DNA of 64,000 nt from Anaeroplasmataceae bacterium (GTDB lineage Bacteria > Bacillota_I > Bacilli_A > Acholeplasmatales > Anaeroplasmataceae): NCBI GenBank assembly GCA_029057785.1, contig JAIDZC010000022.1, positions 1 to 64,000 of the forward strand, written 5' to 3'. Below are positions 35,551 through 44,501 of the stretch, piece by piece. The position numbers and the translations under genes were made by a program. The notes beneath the pieces are model-generated. The model ran no database searches. It had not been told where the DNA came from and saw only the letters and a list, made by a program, of their open reading frames with translations. Position 1 is the stretch's first letter; the number at the start of each line of letters is the position of its first letter.

Positions 35551-36106
35551 CTTGATACTCCTCTTTCTTTAAAATGTAATTTCTATCTGCAATTTTTCCA
35601 ATTTTCCCTTCAAATATACCCTCAGAAACAAAATGAAAGCCACACTTTTCTATCACGCGTTTACTTTGAGAATTCTTAATAAAATGACCACAAGTGATAA
35701 AGTCCAAATCCTGTTCTTCAAATAAATATTTTATCACTCTTTTTACTGCCTCTGGCATGAGTCCTTTTCCCCAAAAATCCTTAGATAAGACATAGCCAAG
35801 CTCTAACCCTCTAAGGTTATCATAATCTTTATAATATTTTTCATTATATTTTTCTAAGCCTACAGATCCAATCACTTTTTTTGTTTCTTTATGAACTAAA
35901 GCCAAAGTTTTCTTTTCTTCCATAAAGATATTCAAAATCCTCTTACTTTCTTCAATGGATTGATGATGGTACCAACCTGCCATCTCTCCAACACCTTCTA
36001 CTTTTGCATACTCATAGAAATCATCCAAGTCACTTTCTTCAAAGGGTCTTAAAATAAGTCGTTCTGTTTCTAGCTTTACATTACTGACATCAATTCTTTC
36101 ATTCAA
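35537..36106 (-). CDS. GNAT acetyltransferase
   Basis: 189 aa from the TTG at 36106, favoured by GGTGA in front; GTG at 36115 is the alternative. 'LETERLILRPFEESDLDDFY' is the usual RimJ/RimL opening. 'LSKDFWGKGLMPEAVKRVIK' holds the acetyl-CoA loop, and 'VIEKCGFHFVSEGIFEGKIG' ends the fold. Substrate unknown. It overlaps the flavoprotein upstream by 8 bp and the GH4 gene downstream by 14 bp. Confidence 0.83.
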   Translation of the reverse strand: MNERIDVSNVKLETERLILRPFEESDLDDFYEYAKVEGVGEMAGWYHHQSIEESKRILNIFMEEKKTLALVHKETKKVIGSVGLEKYNEKYYKDYDNLRGLELGYVLSKDFWGKGLMPEAVKRVIKYLFEEQDLDFITCGHFIKNSQSKRVIEKCGFHFVSEGIFEGKIGKIADRNYILKKEEYQDGEI

Positions 36107-37634
36107 ACTCTTCACCTACAATCTTCATTGCTGTTAAAAGCCCATCTAGGCTGGCACTGATAATACCTCCAGCATAGCCTGCACCTTCTCCAATGGGATA
36201 GATATGCTTTTTGGCTTCTTTTGTTATTTTATCTCTTAATATTCTAACAGGAGATGAGCTTCTTGATTCTATACCAATAAGGATTGCATCCTCATCATAA
36301 AATCCCTTTAGCTTATGATTAAATTCTAAAATACCTTCCTTGATTCCTTCTACCACATATTCAGGTAGACATTTTCTTAGGTCTTGAAATGTAAGACCAT
36401 GTGGGTAGGTTGGAATCACACTACGATAATTTTTAGCAATCTTATCCTCCATAAATTCCTTCATCAGGTTCGCAGGAGCCTGATAAGTATTAGCGAGTTC
36501 AAAAGCCAAATGTTCATATTTTTCTTGATATGCAAGTCCCTCCAAAGGTGTGTCTCCATAATCTTCTGGTCGAACATCAACTAGAATAGCGCTATTCGAA
36601 TTTATACCTTCACGAGCATAATTACTCATTCCATTTGTTACAATACTATTTGGCTCTGAGGCAGAGGCTAGAACATAGCCACCTGGACACATACAAAAGG
36701 TATAAATGCCTCTTCCTTCTTTATGTGTCGCAAGCTTATAATAGGCCTTAGGTAAATAGGAATGAAAATCTCCATATTGTGCTTTATCAATTTTTTCTGC
36801 AAGATGCTCAGCACGAACTCCCATAGAGAAGGCTTTTGCCTCCATAGGAAGTTTCTCATATAAATGCCGTATCGTATCTCTTGCAGAATGACCTATACCT
36901 AAAAGTAGATGCTTTGTTGTAAAGCTTGGTCCAGTCGTTTTAATCTCGATATACTCCTTTTGATCTATCCAATCTAAAAAAGTTGTATTAAAATAAAATG
37001 TTCCACCTAAATTTTCTATTTCAAGTCTTATATTTTTTACTACCTCTCTTAAAACATCTGTACCCACATGAGGCATACTCTCATACAAAATATCCTCATG
37101 TGCTCCATGAACTACGAGTTCCTTAAAGATAAATTCAATCAAGGGGTGCTTCCTGTTACAGGTAAGCTTTCCGTCTGAAAAAGCTCCTGCCCCTCCTTCA
37201 CCAAACTGCACATTAGAATTTGGATTCAAAACTTTATTTTCTAAAAAGTTTTGAACAGAGACTATACGTTCTTCTATAGATCCACCACGTTCAATGATGA
37301 TTGGTTTTGCTCCACAACGAGCCAAATATAGACTTGCAAAAATTCCTGCAGGGCCAAATCCGACAACCACAGGAGAATAAGCTTCTTTCCAACTTGGATA
37401 GGTAAGCTTCACCTCTTTTTTATTATAAAGAGAAATTGTCTTTCCCTTTAGCACTTCTTCCGTTATAATTAAAAGTCTATAAACTACATATACCTCATTT
37501 TTCTTTCTTGCATCAATAGATTTAGAAAGAATATGATAAGAAAAATTCTTTAATTTAAATTTCTTTTGAATCAAACTATCTAAATTTTCTTGATTGCTTG
37601 CAAGAACCTTAAAATCATCTACTTGATATTGCAT
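36099..37634 (-). CDS. FAD-dependent dehydrogenase (COG2509 type)
   Basis: 511 aa. The N-terminal 90 residues are a small domain. The Rossmann motif is 'VVVGFGPAGIFASLYLAR' with 'IIIERG', and the family signature 'FGEGGAGAFSDGKLTCN' follows. The C-terminal 'IGEGAGYAGGIISASLDG' binds the FAD tail. Function of the family is not established. AGGAGAAG precedes the ATG. It overlaps the second flavoprotein by 16 bp, so the two are made together. Confidence 0.88.
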   Translation of the reverse strand: MQYQVDDFKVLASNQENLDSLIQKKFKLKNFSYHILSKSIDARKKNEVYVVYRLLIITEEVLKGKTISLYNKKEVKLTYPSWKEAYSPVVVGFGPAGIFASLYLARCGAKPIIIERGGSIEERIVSVQNFLENKVLNPNSNVQFGEGGAGAFSDGKLTCNRKHPLIEFIFKELVVHGAHEDILYESMPHVGTDVLREVVKNIRLEIENLGGTFYFNTTFLDWIDQKEYIEIKTTGPSFTTKHLLLGIGHSARDTIRHLYEKLPMEAKAFSMGVRAEHLAEKIDKAQYGDFHSYLPKAYYKLATHKEGRGIYTFCMCPGGYVLASASEPNSIVTNGMSNYAREGINSNSAILVDVRPEDYGDTPLEGLAYQEKYEHLAFELANTYQAPANLMKEFMEDKIAKNYRSVIPTYPHGLTFQDLRKCLPEYVVEGIKEGILEFNHKLKGFYDEDAILIGIESRSSSPVRILRDKITKEAKKHIYPIGEGAGYAGGIISASLDGLLTAMKIVGEEFE

Positions 37635-38710
37635 AGTTCTTCTCCTATCTTGAGTGCTGAACAGAAAGCAAACATCAAATTATAGCCACCACACATCCCA
37701 TCAATATCTAGAAGCTCACCACCAATATAAATATGAGAATCTTTTTTCAAATTCATATGTTCTGTGATTTCATCTAAAGAAATTCCGCCTGATACCACCT
37801 GAGCGAATTCAAAATCATATACATCTATGATTGGAAAGCTTAACTGATGAAGAAGCCTATTCACTTCTTCAATAGGATAAGTTTTAAAATACTCTACTAA
37901 CTTTGGATGTACTAAACTAATTAAATCTTCATGACTGCTTATCTCGACATCCATATCTGGTAATAAATCTAAACAAATAGAACATCCACTTCTATCCTTT
38001 AATCTAGCATATCTACTCGACAAATTCATCACACATATTCCCGAAATGCCATCAAGCTTTAAGATGGCTTCACCAGCTTCAGAATAAATTACTTCTTTAT
38101 TTTTTATTAAAGAAGCCTTACACTTTACTCGAACTCCATTAAGCTTCTTAAAATTACAATCCAATTTAAAGCCAACAAGACTCGGCTGTGGTGAGTTGAT
38201 TTCCAAATTCAAAGTAGATAAATGATTATAAAATCCTTCTTGTTTTTTGGGAATAAAGGAAGCTATAGATCCTGTACTTAAAACCACATAATCAAATGGT
38301 CCACGGACTTCATTTAAATAATATTTATTGTTTAACTTATGAATAGAGGTGATTGGAAAATTTTCAACGATATGAAGAGGATTTTTCATAAGGCATTCTA
38401 AAACACTTAAGGAAGATTCACTATAAGGATAAATTCTCCCCTCTTCATCTGTTTTTGTATGAAGACCTATGCTTTTCCAAAACTCAAAAAGCTTATACTT
38501 GTACTCTTTAACAAGAGTATAACCGAATAGTTTGTTATACACTTCTTCCTTTAAGTTTTCGTTTCCTATATTGGCTTTACCATTACCACTAGCTAAAAGT
38601 TTTCTTCCTACTAGACTTTTTTCAAAAAGCTCATAAGAAATATGATTTTTTTCTAATAGATTTGCAAGCATTAGCCCACAAGCTCCACCACCTATGATAG
38701 CTACCTTCAT
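37619..38710 (-). CDS. HI0933-like flavoprotein (NAD(P)/FAD oxidoreductase)
   Basis: 363 aa from ATG 38710 with GAGGTGAGG before it. Rossmann 'VAIIGGGACGLMLANLLEKN', then 'LLASGNGKANIGN' in place of the family 'SGGGRCNLTN', and the C-terminal 'GGELLDIDGMCGGYNLMFAF' block. It is shorter than the usual 400 aa. Some members (BaiN) act on bile acids, but this is not shown here. The substrate is unknown. First gene of a run that reaches down to the HAD gene at 33427. Confidence 0.87.
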   Translation of the reverse strand: MKVAIIGGGACGLMLANLLEKNHISYELFEKSLVGRKLLASGNGKANIGNENLKEEVYNKLFGYTLVKEYKYKLFEFWKSIGLHTKTDEEGRIYPYSESSLSVLECLMKNPLHIVENFPITSIHKLNNKYYLNEVRGPFDYVVLSTGSIASFIPKKQEGFYNHLSTLNLEINSPQPSLVGFKLDCNFKKLNGVRVKCKASLIKNKEVIYSEAGEAILKLDGISGICVMNLSSRYARLKDRSGCSICLDLLPDMDVEISSHEDLISLVHPKLVEYFKTYPIEEVNRLLHQLSFPIIDVYDFEFAQVVSGGISLDEITEHMNLKKDSHIYIGGELLDIDGMCGGYNLMFAFCSALKIGEELCNIK

Positions 38711-38736
38711 ATGCCTCACCTCTTATCTAATATACT

Positions 38737-38765
38737 ATTGTATCATTTTTAGGCATAATTTACAA
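38737..38765 (-). promoter_or_regulatory. Sigma-A promoter of the flavoprotein-GH4 operon
   Basis: Minus-strand TTGTAA (38760-38765), 17-nt spacer, TACAAT (38737-38742), about 27 nt before the start. Confidence 0.65.
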
Positions 38766-38841
38766 AATAAAATGTTACAAAGAAATAATTTTTTTCTCTA
38801 GGCACTATCAAATTATGTTACATATTTATCAGCAAATATAA

Positions 38842-38863
38842 AAGCCCACATAATTGTGAGCTT
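38842..38863 (-). terminator. Terminator of the sigma-factor operon
   Basis: Hairpin AAGCCCACA (38842-38850) / TGTGAGCTT (38855-38863), one mismatch, with TTTTATATTT after it on the minus strand, about 75 nt past the last stop codon. Confidence 0.55.
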
Positions 38864-38938
38864 GATTAAACCTTTAAAAATTCAGTAATAATTATTTTTA
38901 GCTATGCCAAATTTTCTTCTTTGCTATAAGAATCAAAT

Positions 38939-40192
38939 TTAAGCATCTATTTTAAAATCAAAGATATACTTTTCATAATTGGAAAAAGGAATGAGGTAAT
39001 CATAGCTATAAAGACGACCAATACCTTTTCCTGAATACTTATCTTCTTCAATTAGCATTATTTCATTGTTATATTCTTCTAAAGTAATTTTGTTTTGCTC
39101 ATAAAGAATCTTCACAAGTTCTTTTGCAAGAGCACTGCCTTTTTTTTCCTCAAGATATTCAAAGGTTTCTTTGAGTCTAAAGGAAACTCTAATGTTTTCA
39201 GATATATATTCTGCTTTATACCTCTTATACTTTCCCTCTGTCCATGATTCTATGGAATATAGTACTCCCTGAGGATTATAATAGTGTATTAATTTTCTCA
39301 TATATTTCTTCTTATCAATTACTTTTTTACTATAAAGACGATTTAAACTTGCATACCATAATCCAGGTTCTACATTATAATAACCAATTTCCTTAGTACT
39401 AGGATCAAGGAGTATAATTGTTCGATTATAATCAGCAAATAATACTCCTAATTCATCATTAATGAAATAGATTCTTTGAATCAACTTATAATCCTCAGTA
39501 AATTCTCCTTTTATTGGAGAAATTTCAGAAGTTAAAGTCTCACTTGAAGAAATTTTGTCTTTAATCTCATCAGGCATATTATACTCCAAAGTAAACACTA
39601 TAGAATCAAAGCTAGGAGTTTCCTTTAAAGCTTTAGCTTTTATTTCAAGATCAATAGGATAAGTGTAATCATTCGAAACAATGTATTGTCCTAATTCATT
39701 TTTTGGCCATTCATATGTGTCTGAGTGAATATCCTTAAAAGTATATTCTGTTGGTGATAAAAATTCAAAATATTCTGAGATAATCTTTATATTCAAATCA
39801 CCTTCTGAAATACATTCTTTATCTGCTTTTCGTAATCTATATCTTATAATGAATTCCTCATCATAACTATAAGATTTTTTTTCTATATCAACATAATAAA
39901 CAAATGGTGTAATATAGGGCATAGATGGCACTCCATTACCACTTTCACTATTTCCATCATAATGAACTCCTCCTTGATCTGGGACAAGATTCATAGAATT
40001 TCTTAAACTCAACGAAACAATAATCATTATAATAACTGCTATGAATACAAGACCTATACTTAGGTTAGGCCATACCCATCTCTTCTTGTTTGCTTGTTTA
40101 GGCTTGATATTCACTTGTTCTTTTATTTTTGAATAGTTAGATTCAAATTGTACTTTTTCATCAATGACCTTTTCTATATAGTCCTTAGGCAT
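38939..40192 (-). CDS. Membrane protein paired with ECF sigma factor (candidate anti-sigma)
   Basis: 417 aa from ATG 40192; 40204 is also possible. The first 45 residues are charged and cytosolic, one membrane helix follows ('LSIGLVFIAVIIMIIVSLSL'), and the long C-terminal part would be outside. That is the layout of anti-sigma factors of ECF sigmas. No known anti-sigma motif is visible, so the role is inferred from position: it overlaps the sigma gene and is second in the operon. Function otherwise unknown. Confidence 0.6.
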   Translation of the reverse strand: MPKDYIEKVIDEKVQFESNYSKIKEQVNIKPKQANKKRWVWPNLSIGLVFIAVIIMIIVSLSLRNSMNLVPDQGGVHYDGNSESGNGVPSMPYITPFVYYVDIEKKSYSYDEEFIIRYRLRKADKECISEGDLNIKIISEYFEFLSPTEYTFKDIHSDTYEWPKNELGQYIVSNDYTYPIDLEIKAKALKETPSFDSIVFTLEYNMPDEIKDKISSSETLTSEISPIKGEFTEDYKLIQRIYFINDELGVLFADYNRTIILLDPSTKEIGYYNVEPGLWYASLNRLYSKKVIDKKKYMRKLIHYYNPQGVLYSIESWTEGKYKRYKAEYISENIRVSFRLKETFEYLEEKKGSALAKELVKILYEQNKITLEEYNNEIMLIEEDKYSGKGIGRLYSYDYLIPFSNYEKYIFDFKIDA

Positions 40193-40715
40193 ATTTTCTT
40201 CCATCCTTATAGTTTTTAAATTTTTTAATTGCTCGATGATATGTGGTTATTATACTGTTTGTTGGTTTTTTTAACTCTTCAGCTATACTTTTAAATTTCA
40301 TTCCTTCAACTGAATGCTTTAGGATAATGTCTATCTCTTCTTTAGATAGGCATTCTTCCATTTCCTTTAAAAGCAGATAATATGAATTATTATTAGCCTT
40401 ATCAGGAATCAAGAAAATACTTTCTGAAACTTCTACATAATTATTTTTCTTATTCATAAAATCTAATGCTTTATTTTTAGCACTAGTTGTTAAATAGGAC
40501 TTTATGTTATCAGTTAAATTGATTTGCTGAATTTGATTAAAAAAACTTAAGAACACATCATTTGTTAAATCTTCTATATCCTCTAGCTGATTTACATATT
40601 TTGATATAACAAAAAATACTAATTTACAATAGGTAGCATAGATCTCATTAAAAATCTTATGAATTTTTTCTTCATTTCTAGACTGTATCCTATGATAAAG
40701 TCTTTTACCCTTCAT
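40185..40715 (-). CDS. ECF-type RNA polymerase sigma factor
   Basis: 176 aa. Region 2: 'YCKLVFFVISKYVNQLEDIE' and 'DLTNDVFLSFF'. Region 4 ends with the helix-turn-helix 'GMKFKSIAEELKKPTNSIIT'. Regions 1.1 and 3 are absent, as in ECF sigmas. GGTGAT precedes the ATG. It is the first gene of a two-gene unit with the membrane protein, which suggests signal-controlled release. The target genes cannot be read from this window. Confidence 0.88.
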   Translation of the reverse strand: MKGKRLYHRIQSRNEEKIHKIFNEIYATYCKLVFFVISKYVNQLEDIEDLTNDVFLSFFNQIQQINLTDNIKSYLTTSAKNKALDFMNKKNNYVEVSESIFLIPDKANNNSYYLLLKEMEECLSKEEIDIILKHSVEGMKFKSIAEELKKPTNSIITTYHRAIKKFKNYKDGRKYA

Positions 40716-40845
40716 ATAGCATCACCAAGCTCTCTTTTGATTGAAAAATATATTTTTCACTATATATAACGAATTTTATCGTATTTTTATTTCAAAAAAT
40801 TAAAAAACAATTTTTTTTAAAAAAATAACCTTATTATAAATAAAA

Positions 40846-40875
40846 AAGTTACTAATTTTATCTTATTAGTAACTT
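40846..40875 (-). terminator. Terminator of the acyltransferase-glycosyltransferase operon
   Basis: Perfect 11-bp arms AAGTTACTAAT (40846-40856) and ATTAGTAACTT (40865-40875), followed on the minus strand by T6. Confidence 0.8.
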
Positions 40876-40878
40876 ATA

Positions 40879-41673
40879 TTATGGATTGGTTTTATAAAAT
40901 TTATAATAACAGTTCCATACTACTTCTTCATTTTTCTTTTTTAGCATTTCTTTGTTATCTTTTAAAGAAAGCTTACTATTAGGATAAATTGGTCTTAAAA
41001 TATGAACAAAAAATTCGCGTTTTTCAATTCCTTCTTTAGTGAACTTACCTGTCTTTTTAAAAGTGATAAAAATAGGAAGTATTGGTACCATATATTTGGC
41101 CGCATAGTGAAAAGCCCCCATTTGATAGGGTCTAGGCTTTTCATAGCACCACCACTCTGAACATTCTGGAAAAAAACTGACCCAGTGTCCTTTCTTTAAA
41201 TAGACCTCTAATTGATTCTGAAATTTCTTCATCATACTGCCTCTACTTGGAATCGGAAAAATTCCATAAGCTCTCATATAATTACCCAGCCTACATTTCA
41301 TATTATTGAATTCGGCGGTGGTATAATGAATATTCTTTTTCTTTAAGGCAGTACCTATAGCTATAGAATCTAGCTTATTCACATGATTACAGGTAATAAT
41401 AGCTCCACCCTTTATACCATTTAGATTGGATTTCCCAATGACTTTTGTCTTTAACCAAAAATGATTTGCGATAAAAGTATATGGCTTTATAAGAAAGATT
41501 TTTAATATTGCATATAATATTTTTTTAGAAAAGGTTAAGGTATAGGAATACTCCTCATTAATTTCATAATATTCTAAACAAGGGCTATCATCTAAGTGGT
41601 CATTCCATCTTTCTTCTTTTTCGGCAAGTTCTATTTTTTTTAAGACATCCTTTGTTGTTTCACTTAAATTCAT
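40879..41673 (-). CDS. PlsC-type acyltransferase
   Basis: 264 aa. Catalytic HX4D motif as 'ITCNHVNKLDSIAIG', then 'GIFPIPSRG' and 'FFPECSEWW' (glycerophosphate-binding EG(T/S)-like block changed to PECS). Hydrophobic stretch near residue 50-75. Members acylate lysophosphatidate or other lipid acceptors at the membrane. It follows the glycosyltransferase by 3 bp and lies with a second acyltransferase in the same operon. A lipid or glycolipid product is likely; the exact reaction is not known. Confidence 0.82.
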   Translation of the reverse strand: MNLSETTKDVLKKIELAEKEERWNDHLDDSPCLEYYEINEEYSYTLTFSKKILYAILKIFLIKPYTFIANHFWLKTKVIGKSNLNGIKGGAIITCNHVNKLDSIAIGTALKKKNIHYTTAEFNNMKCRLGNYMRAYGIFPIPSRGSMMKKFQNQLEVYLKKGHWVSFFPECSEWWCYEKPRPYQMGAFHYAAKYMVPILPIFITFKKTGKFTKEGIEKREFFVHILRPIYPNSKLSLKDNKEMLKKKNEEVVWNCYYKFYKTNP

Positions 41674-41676
41674 TGA

Positions 41677-42969
41677 CTAAACCTGCTTAAATGCACTTTC
41701 CTGAAATTCAACTCTTTTGATAGTTTTCCACACCTTCGCCTTTCTAAAGGTAAATATCTTTATCATAATACCAATATAACCCATATAGTAGAAAGGATGT
41801 GTCAAAGCGATAAATACTCTAGTTCTTCTTTTCATAGGCAGATACTTTTTATCTACAATCATACAACGAATTGTCATTATAAAAAATCCAAAATAGATTA
41901 GAAAAAAGGAAAGTAAGGAAATGAGATAAAATCCATAAGCTAGTGGGTGCCCAAGAACTGAGGTCACTATTCCAATAATTAAATTTGAAACTATCATGAT
42001 AGATAAAAATCCGATGTACGCATAAACATAATAGAGACTATGAACTGCATAAAAATTTAGATGATCCTGCTTGGTTTTCCGATTTCTTTTCTGTTCGCCA
42101 TCAAAAATCCGATCACAATCTACCACGCCAGTCATCCAGCGATTTCTTCTTAGGTTTGTAGCATGTAAGCTTGTAGATTCTTCAACATAGCACACCGCAT
42201 ATGAAACATATTCTGTTTGATAATGATGAATTGCACAGGTTCTTTGAAGCTCCATATCCTCTGTTAGAGTATTTTGAAATGGCCACCCCTTCCATTCTTC
42301 TACTAAACTTCCTTTAATTAAAAGACCTGTTCCAAGAGTCATTGTTACAATTCCCTGGTCAGATTTAGCTCTATTCCCAAGCTCAGACATCAGCGTCCAA
42401 ATTAAGCCATTGCAATAAGAGGCCCAGCTATTTGCTTTCTTATCTTGATTTAAGTAATTTTTTACTACTAGCTTAGAATTATAAACCTCTTTGCCACTGC
42501 TGAATGCTCGATTCATTTCACACAAAAACATAGCATCTAGAACACAATCTGCATCAATGATAAAAAAACCATCGTATTTATTATCACTAATATTGAGAAT
42601 ATTTCGAATTGCATAGTCTAATGCATGACCCTTAGTTTGTTGTTCTTCATCAATAAATATTTTTGATTCAAGATTATGACTTTGAATCAGCTCTATAGTT
42701 GGATCATCTGGTTCCTTTACCACAATAAAAACATCAAATAGACTCTTTTCATAGGTTTGTTTTAGGATAGAATCTAGAAGGGGTAAAATTGTTTTTCCTT
42801 CATTCCTTGCAGGAATTATTATAGCAAACTTATGCAGTTCTAAAGATTCAATTCTTTCTTGAGGTGAAGAATTTAAAAACCACCAGCTCATTCTTCTTCT
42901 GTATACGATAAGAAAAAGCAAAGTAGAACCTCCAACTAAGCAAAGCATAACAATTAAGCAAATTTTCAT
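41677..42969 (-). CDS. Membrane family 2 glycosyltransferase (cellulose-synthase-like)
   Basis: 430 aa. N-terminal helix, then the GT2 fold: 'IIPARNEGKTILPLLDSILK', 'IIDADCVLD' (DxD-type), 'TLTEDMELQRTC' and 'RRNRWMTGV' in the Q/RxxRW position, with two to three membrane helices at the C terminus. This is the layout of processive or lipid-linked enzymes of the BcsA/PgaC/hyaluronan-synthase type. It is bracketed by two PlsC-type acyltransferases. The sugar is not known. Confidence 0.85.
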   Translation of the reverse strand: MKICLIVMLCLVGGSTLLFLIVYRRRMSWWFLNSSPQERIESLELHKFAIIIPARNEGKTILPLLDSILKQTYEKSLFDVFIVVKEPDDPTIELIQSHNLESKIFIDEEQQTKGHALDYAIRNILNISDNKYDGFFIIDADCVLDAMFLCEMNRAFSSGKEVYNSKLVVKNYLNQDKKANSWASYCNGLIWTLMSELGNRAKSDQGIVTMTLGTGLLIKGSLVEEWKGWPFQNTLTEDMELQRTCAIHHYQTEYVSYAVCYVEESTSLHATNLRRNRWMTGVVDCDRIFDGEQKRNRKTKQDHLNFYAVHSLYYVYAYIGFLSIMIVSNLIIGIVTSVLGHPLAYGFYLISLLSFFLIYFGFFIMTIRCMIVDKKYLPMKRRTRVFIALTHPFYYMGYIGIMIKIFTFRKAKVWKTIKRVEFQESAFKQV

Positions 42970-43736
42970 TTTGTTTCACATTCCTTTTTTATGTATTTTA
43001 TCTTTTCATAACTGCTTAATTTACTTCTTCTTGTCATTGCCTCATAGGCTTGATTCCTTAAATCCTCTATACTATCTGATTTATTTAAATCCTTTTTAGA
43101 ATTAAATGGGCCATCGACATACGCAATGATTTTTGTACGAATTTTGGATTTATGATAAGTTACGGTGAAGGTAAAGCATGGAACATCTTCTAAATAGGGA
43201 TAGGTAAAGGATACCTTTCCAAAGGGTCTTATTTTTGTATAATATGGCCAAATATGGGCCTCTGGATAAATCATAATTACAGATTTCTTTTCAACAAGCT
43301 TATGCAAATACCCCTTAAAGTTCCGCATTCCATTTAAGCAATTGGGAATAGGAACTGCACCAATCATTGCCATAAAATTTTTGGTTCCTTTTAGACTCAA
43401 GTTTTCTGAAGCTACTAATACATACACTTTTTTAGGAAAGCAAATTAAGGAAGGCATAAATCCATCTGCAGGAACATTGGTATGATTCGCATACATAAAA
43501 TATCCGCATCTTCTATACTTCTTCAGTACTTCTTTATTTTTAATTTGAAATCCAAAGCGTAGCTTCATATAGATGTATGCGATTGGCTTCATAATGATAT
43601 TATAAAGGAGACTTGCAAAAAAACGCCATATTATGCTTCTTTCATATGGATATGTTTCATCTATTTTAATTGGCTTTCGCTTGATTCCACTAAAGTCTTC
43701 GTTTATTTCATCCTGATATAAAATACTCTTATCCAT
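42966..43736 (-). CDS. PlsC-type acyltransferase with H-x5-D variant motif
   Basis: 256 aa from ATG 43736, which has GAGGGAGGGAAAG before it; the ORF extension to 43760 overlaps that site. 'YFMYANHTNVPADGFMPS' carries His and Asp five residues apart instead of the usual four, followed by 'GAVPIPNCLNGMR' and 'IMIYPEAHIWPYYTK'. An N-terminal hydrophobic stretch suggests membrane attachment. First gene of the acyltransferase-GT2-acyltransferase operon. The acceptor is unknown. Confidence 0.8.
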   Translation of the reverse strand: MDKSILYQDEINEDFSGIKRKPIKIDETYPYERSIIWRFFASLLYNIIMKPIAYIYMKLRFGFQIKNKEVLKKYRRCGYFMYANHTNVPADGFMPSLICFPKKVYVLVASENLSLKGTKNFMAMIGAVPIPNCLNGMRNFKGYLHKLVEKKSVIMIYPEAHIWPYYTKIRPFGKVSFTYPYLEDVPCFTFTVTYHKSKIRTKIIAYVDGPFNSKKDLNKSDSIEDLRNQAYEAMTRRSKLSSYEKIKYIKKECETK

Positions 43737-43868
43737 TCTTTCCCTCCCTCTTATACACAAATTATATGGAAAGAATCAAAGGATTTCCACCTAATGTTTT
43801 CTCTAAACTCTTTAGAATGAAAGAAAGTTCTATCTCTTAAAAGTAGAGTACAAAGGAAGACATTTTTT

Positions 43869-43889
43869 TCATCTTAAGATGAGTATACT
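43869..43889 (+). promoter_or_regulatory. Candidate promoter and operator of the XRE membrane regulator
   Basis: Perfect 14-bp palindrome TCATCTTAAGATGA (43869-43882), followed at once by TATACT (43884-43889), a possible -10 for a transcript starting near the ATG at 43897. No convincing -35 is present. Placement suggests autoregulation of the regulator. Confidence 0.5.
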
Positions 43890-43896
43890 TTTCATT

Positions 43897-44490
43897 ATGG
43901 AAGATATCAAAAAAAGAATTGGCCAAAATTTGGCCATTTTACGAAAAAGAAAAAAATATACACAAGCAGATTTAGCTGATATTTTAAAATACTCAGATAA
44001 ATCCATTTCCAAATGGGAAAAGGGAGAATCTTTACCAGGAATCGATGTATTATATGGGTTATGCAACTTTTATGGGGTCACCCTAGATTACCTAACACAT
44101 GAAGGGACTTATGAAGAAAAAAAGGCCTTTATTAAAAAGGATAAAACTCTTGTCAACAAAATCATTATTGTTCTTTTATCCATTTCTCTAATCTGGTTTC
44201 TAATCATTATTGCCTATGTTTATCCGTATGTAATGAATAAAGTGAATCTATGGATTTTGTTTATTTGGGGTTTTCCAGTAACCTTTTTACTTTCTCTAAT
44301 ATTTAATAGCGTATGGGGAAAAAAGAAATATAAATATTGCCTTTTAAGTTTTTTTATGTGGTCACTTATTACCGCGATATTTTTATTGTTAATTTATTTA
44401 AATCAGTCTTATCAGGTATGGGCAATTTTTTTATTAGGAGTACCAGCACAAATTGCGATTATTTTATGGAGTCAATTAAAAAAGCCTTAG
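43897..44490 (+). CDS. XRE-family regulator with membrane helices
   Basis: 197 aa from ATG 43897 (MEDIKKRIGQNLAILRKRKK). The N-terminal Cro/C1 helix-turn-helix covers about 5-60 ('YTQADLADILKYSDKSISKW' and 'EKGESLP'), then three to four membrane helices from about residue 85 to the end. Membrane-tethered XRE regulators of this type are known in Firmicutes, but their signals are mostly not. No ribosome binding site is visible before either start (43879 or 43897), and a -10 directly upstream suggests a leaderless mRNA. Divergent from the lipid operon, convergent with the GT4 gene. Confidence 0.85.
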   Translation: MEDIKKRIGQNLAILRKRKKYTQADLADILKYSDKSISKWEKGESLPGIDVLYGLCNFYGVTLDYLTHEGTYEEKKAFIKKDKTLVNKIIIVLLSISLIWFLIIIAYVYPYVMNKVNLWILFIWGFPVTFLLSLIFNSVWGKKKYKYCLLSFFMWSLITAIFLLLIYLNQSYQVWAIFLLGVPAQIAIILWSQLKKP

Positions 44491-44501
44491 AAATTTCTAA
44501 G
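44486..44501. terminator. Shared bidirectional terminator of the XRE and GT4 genes
   Basis: Palindrome CTTAGAAATTTCTAAG. Both stop codons lie in the stem, with T-rich sequence after it on each strand. Adjacent convergent genes end 6 nt apart. Confidence 0.7.

Noticed and set aside
43869-44066. Minus-strand 65-aa frame opposite the XRE regulator
   Set aside because: The XRE helix-turn-helix on the plus strand is clear, and the frame is its shadow.
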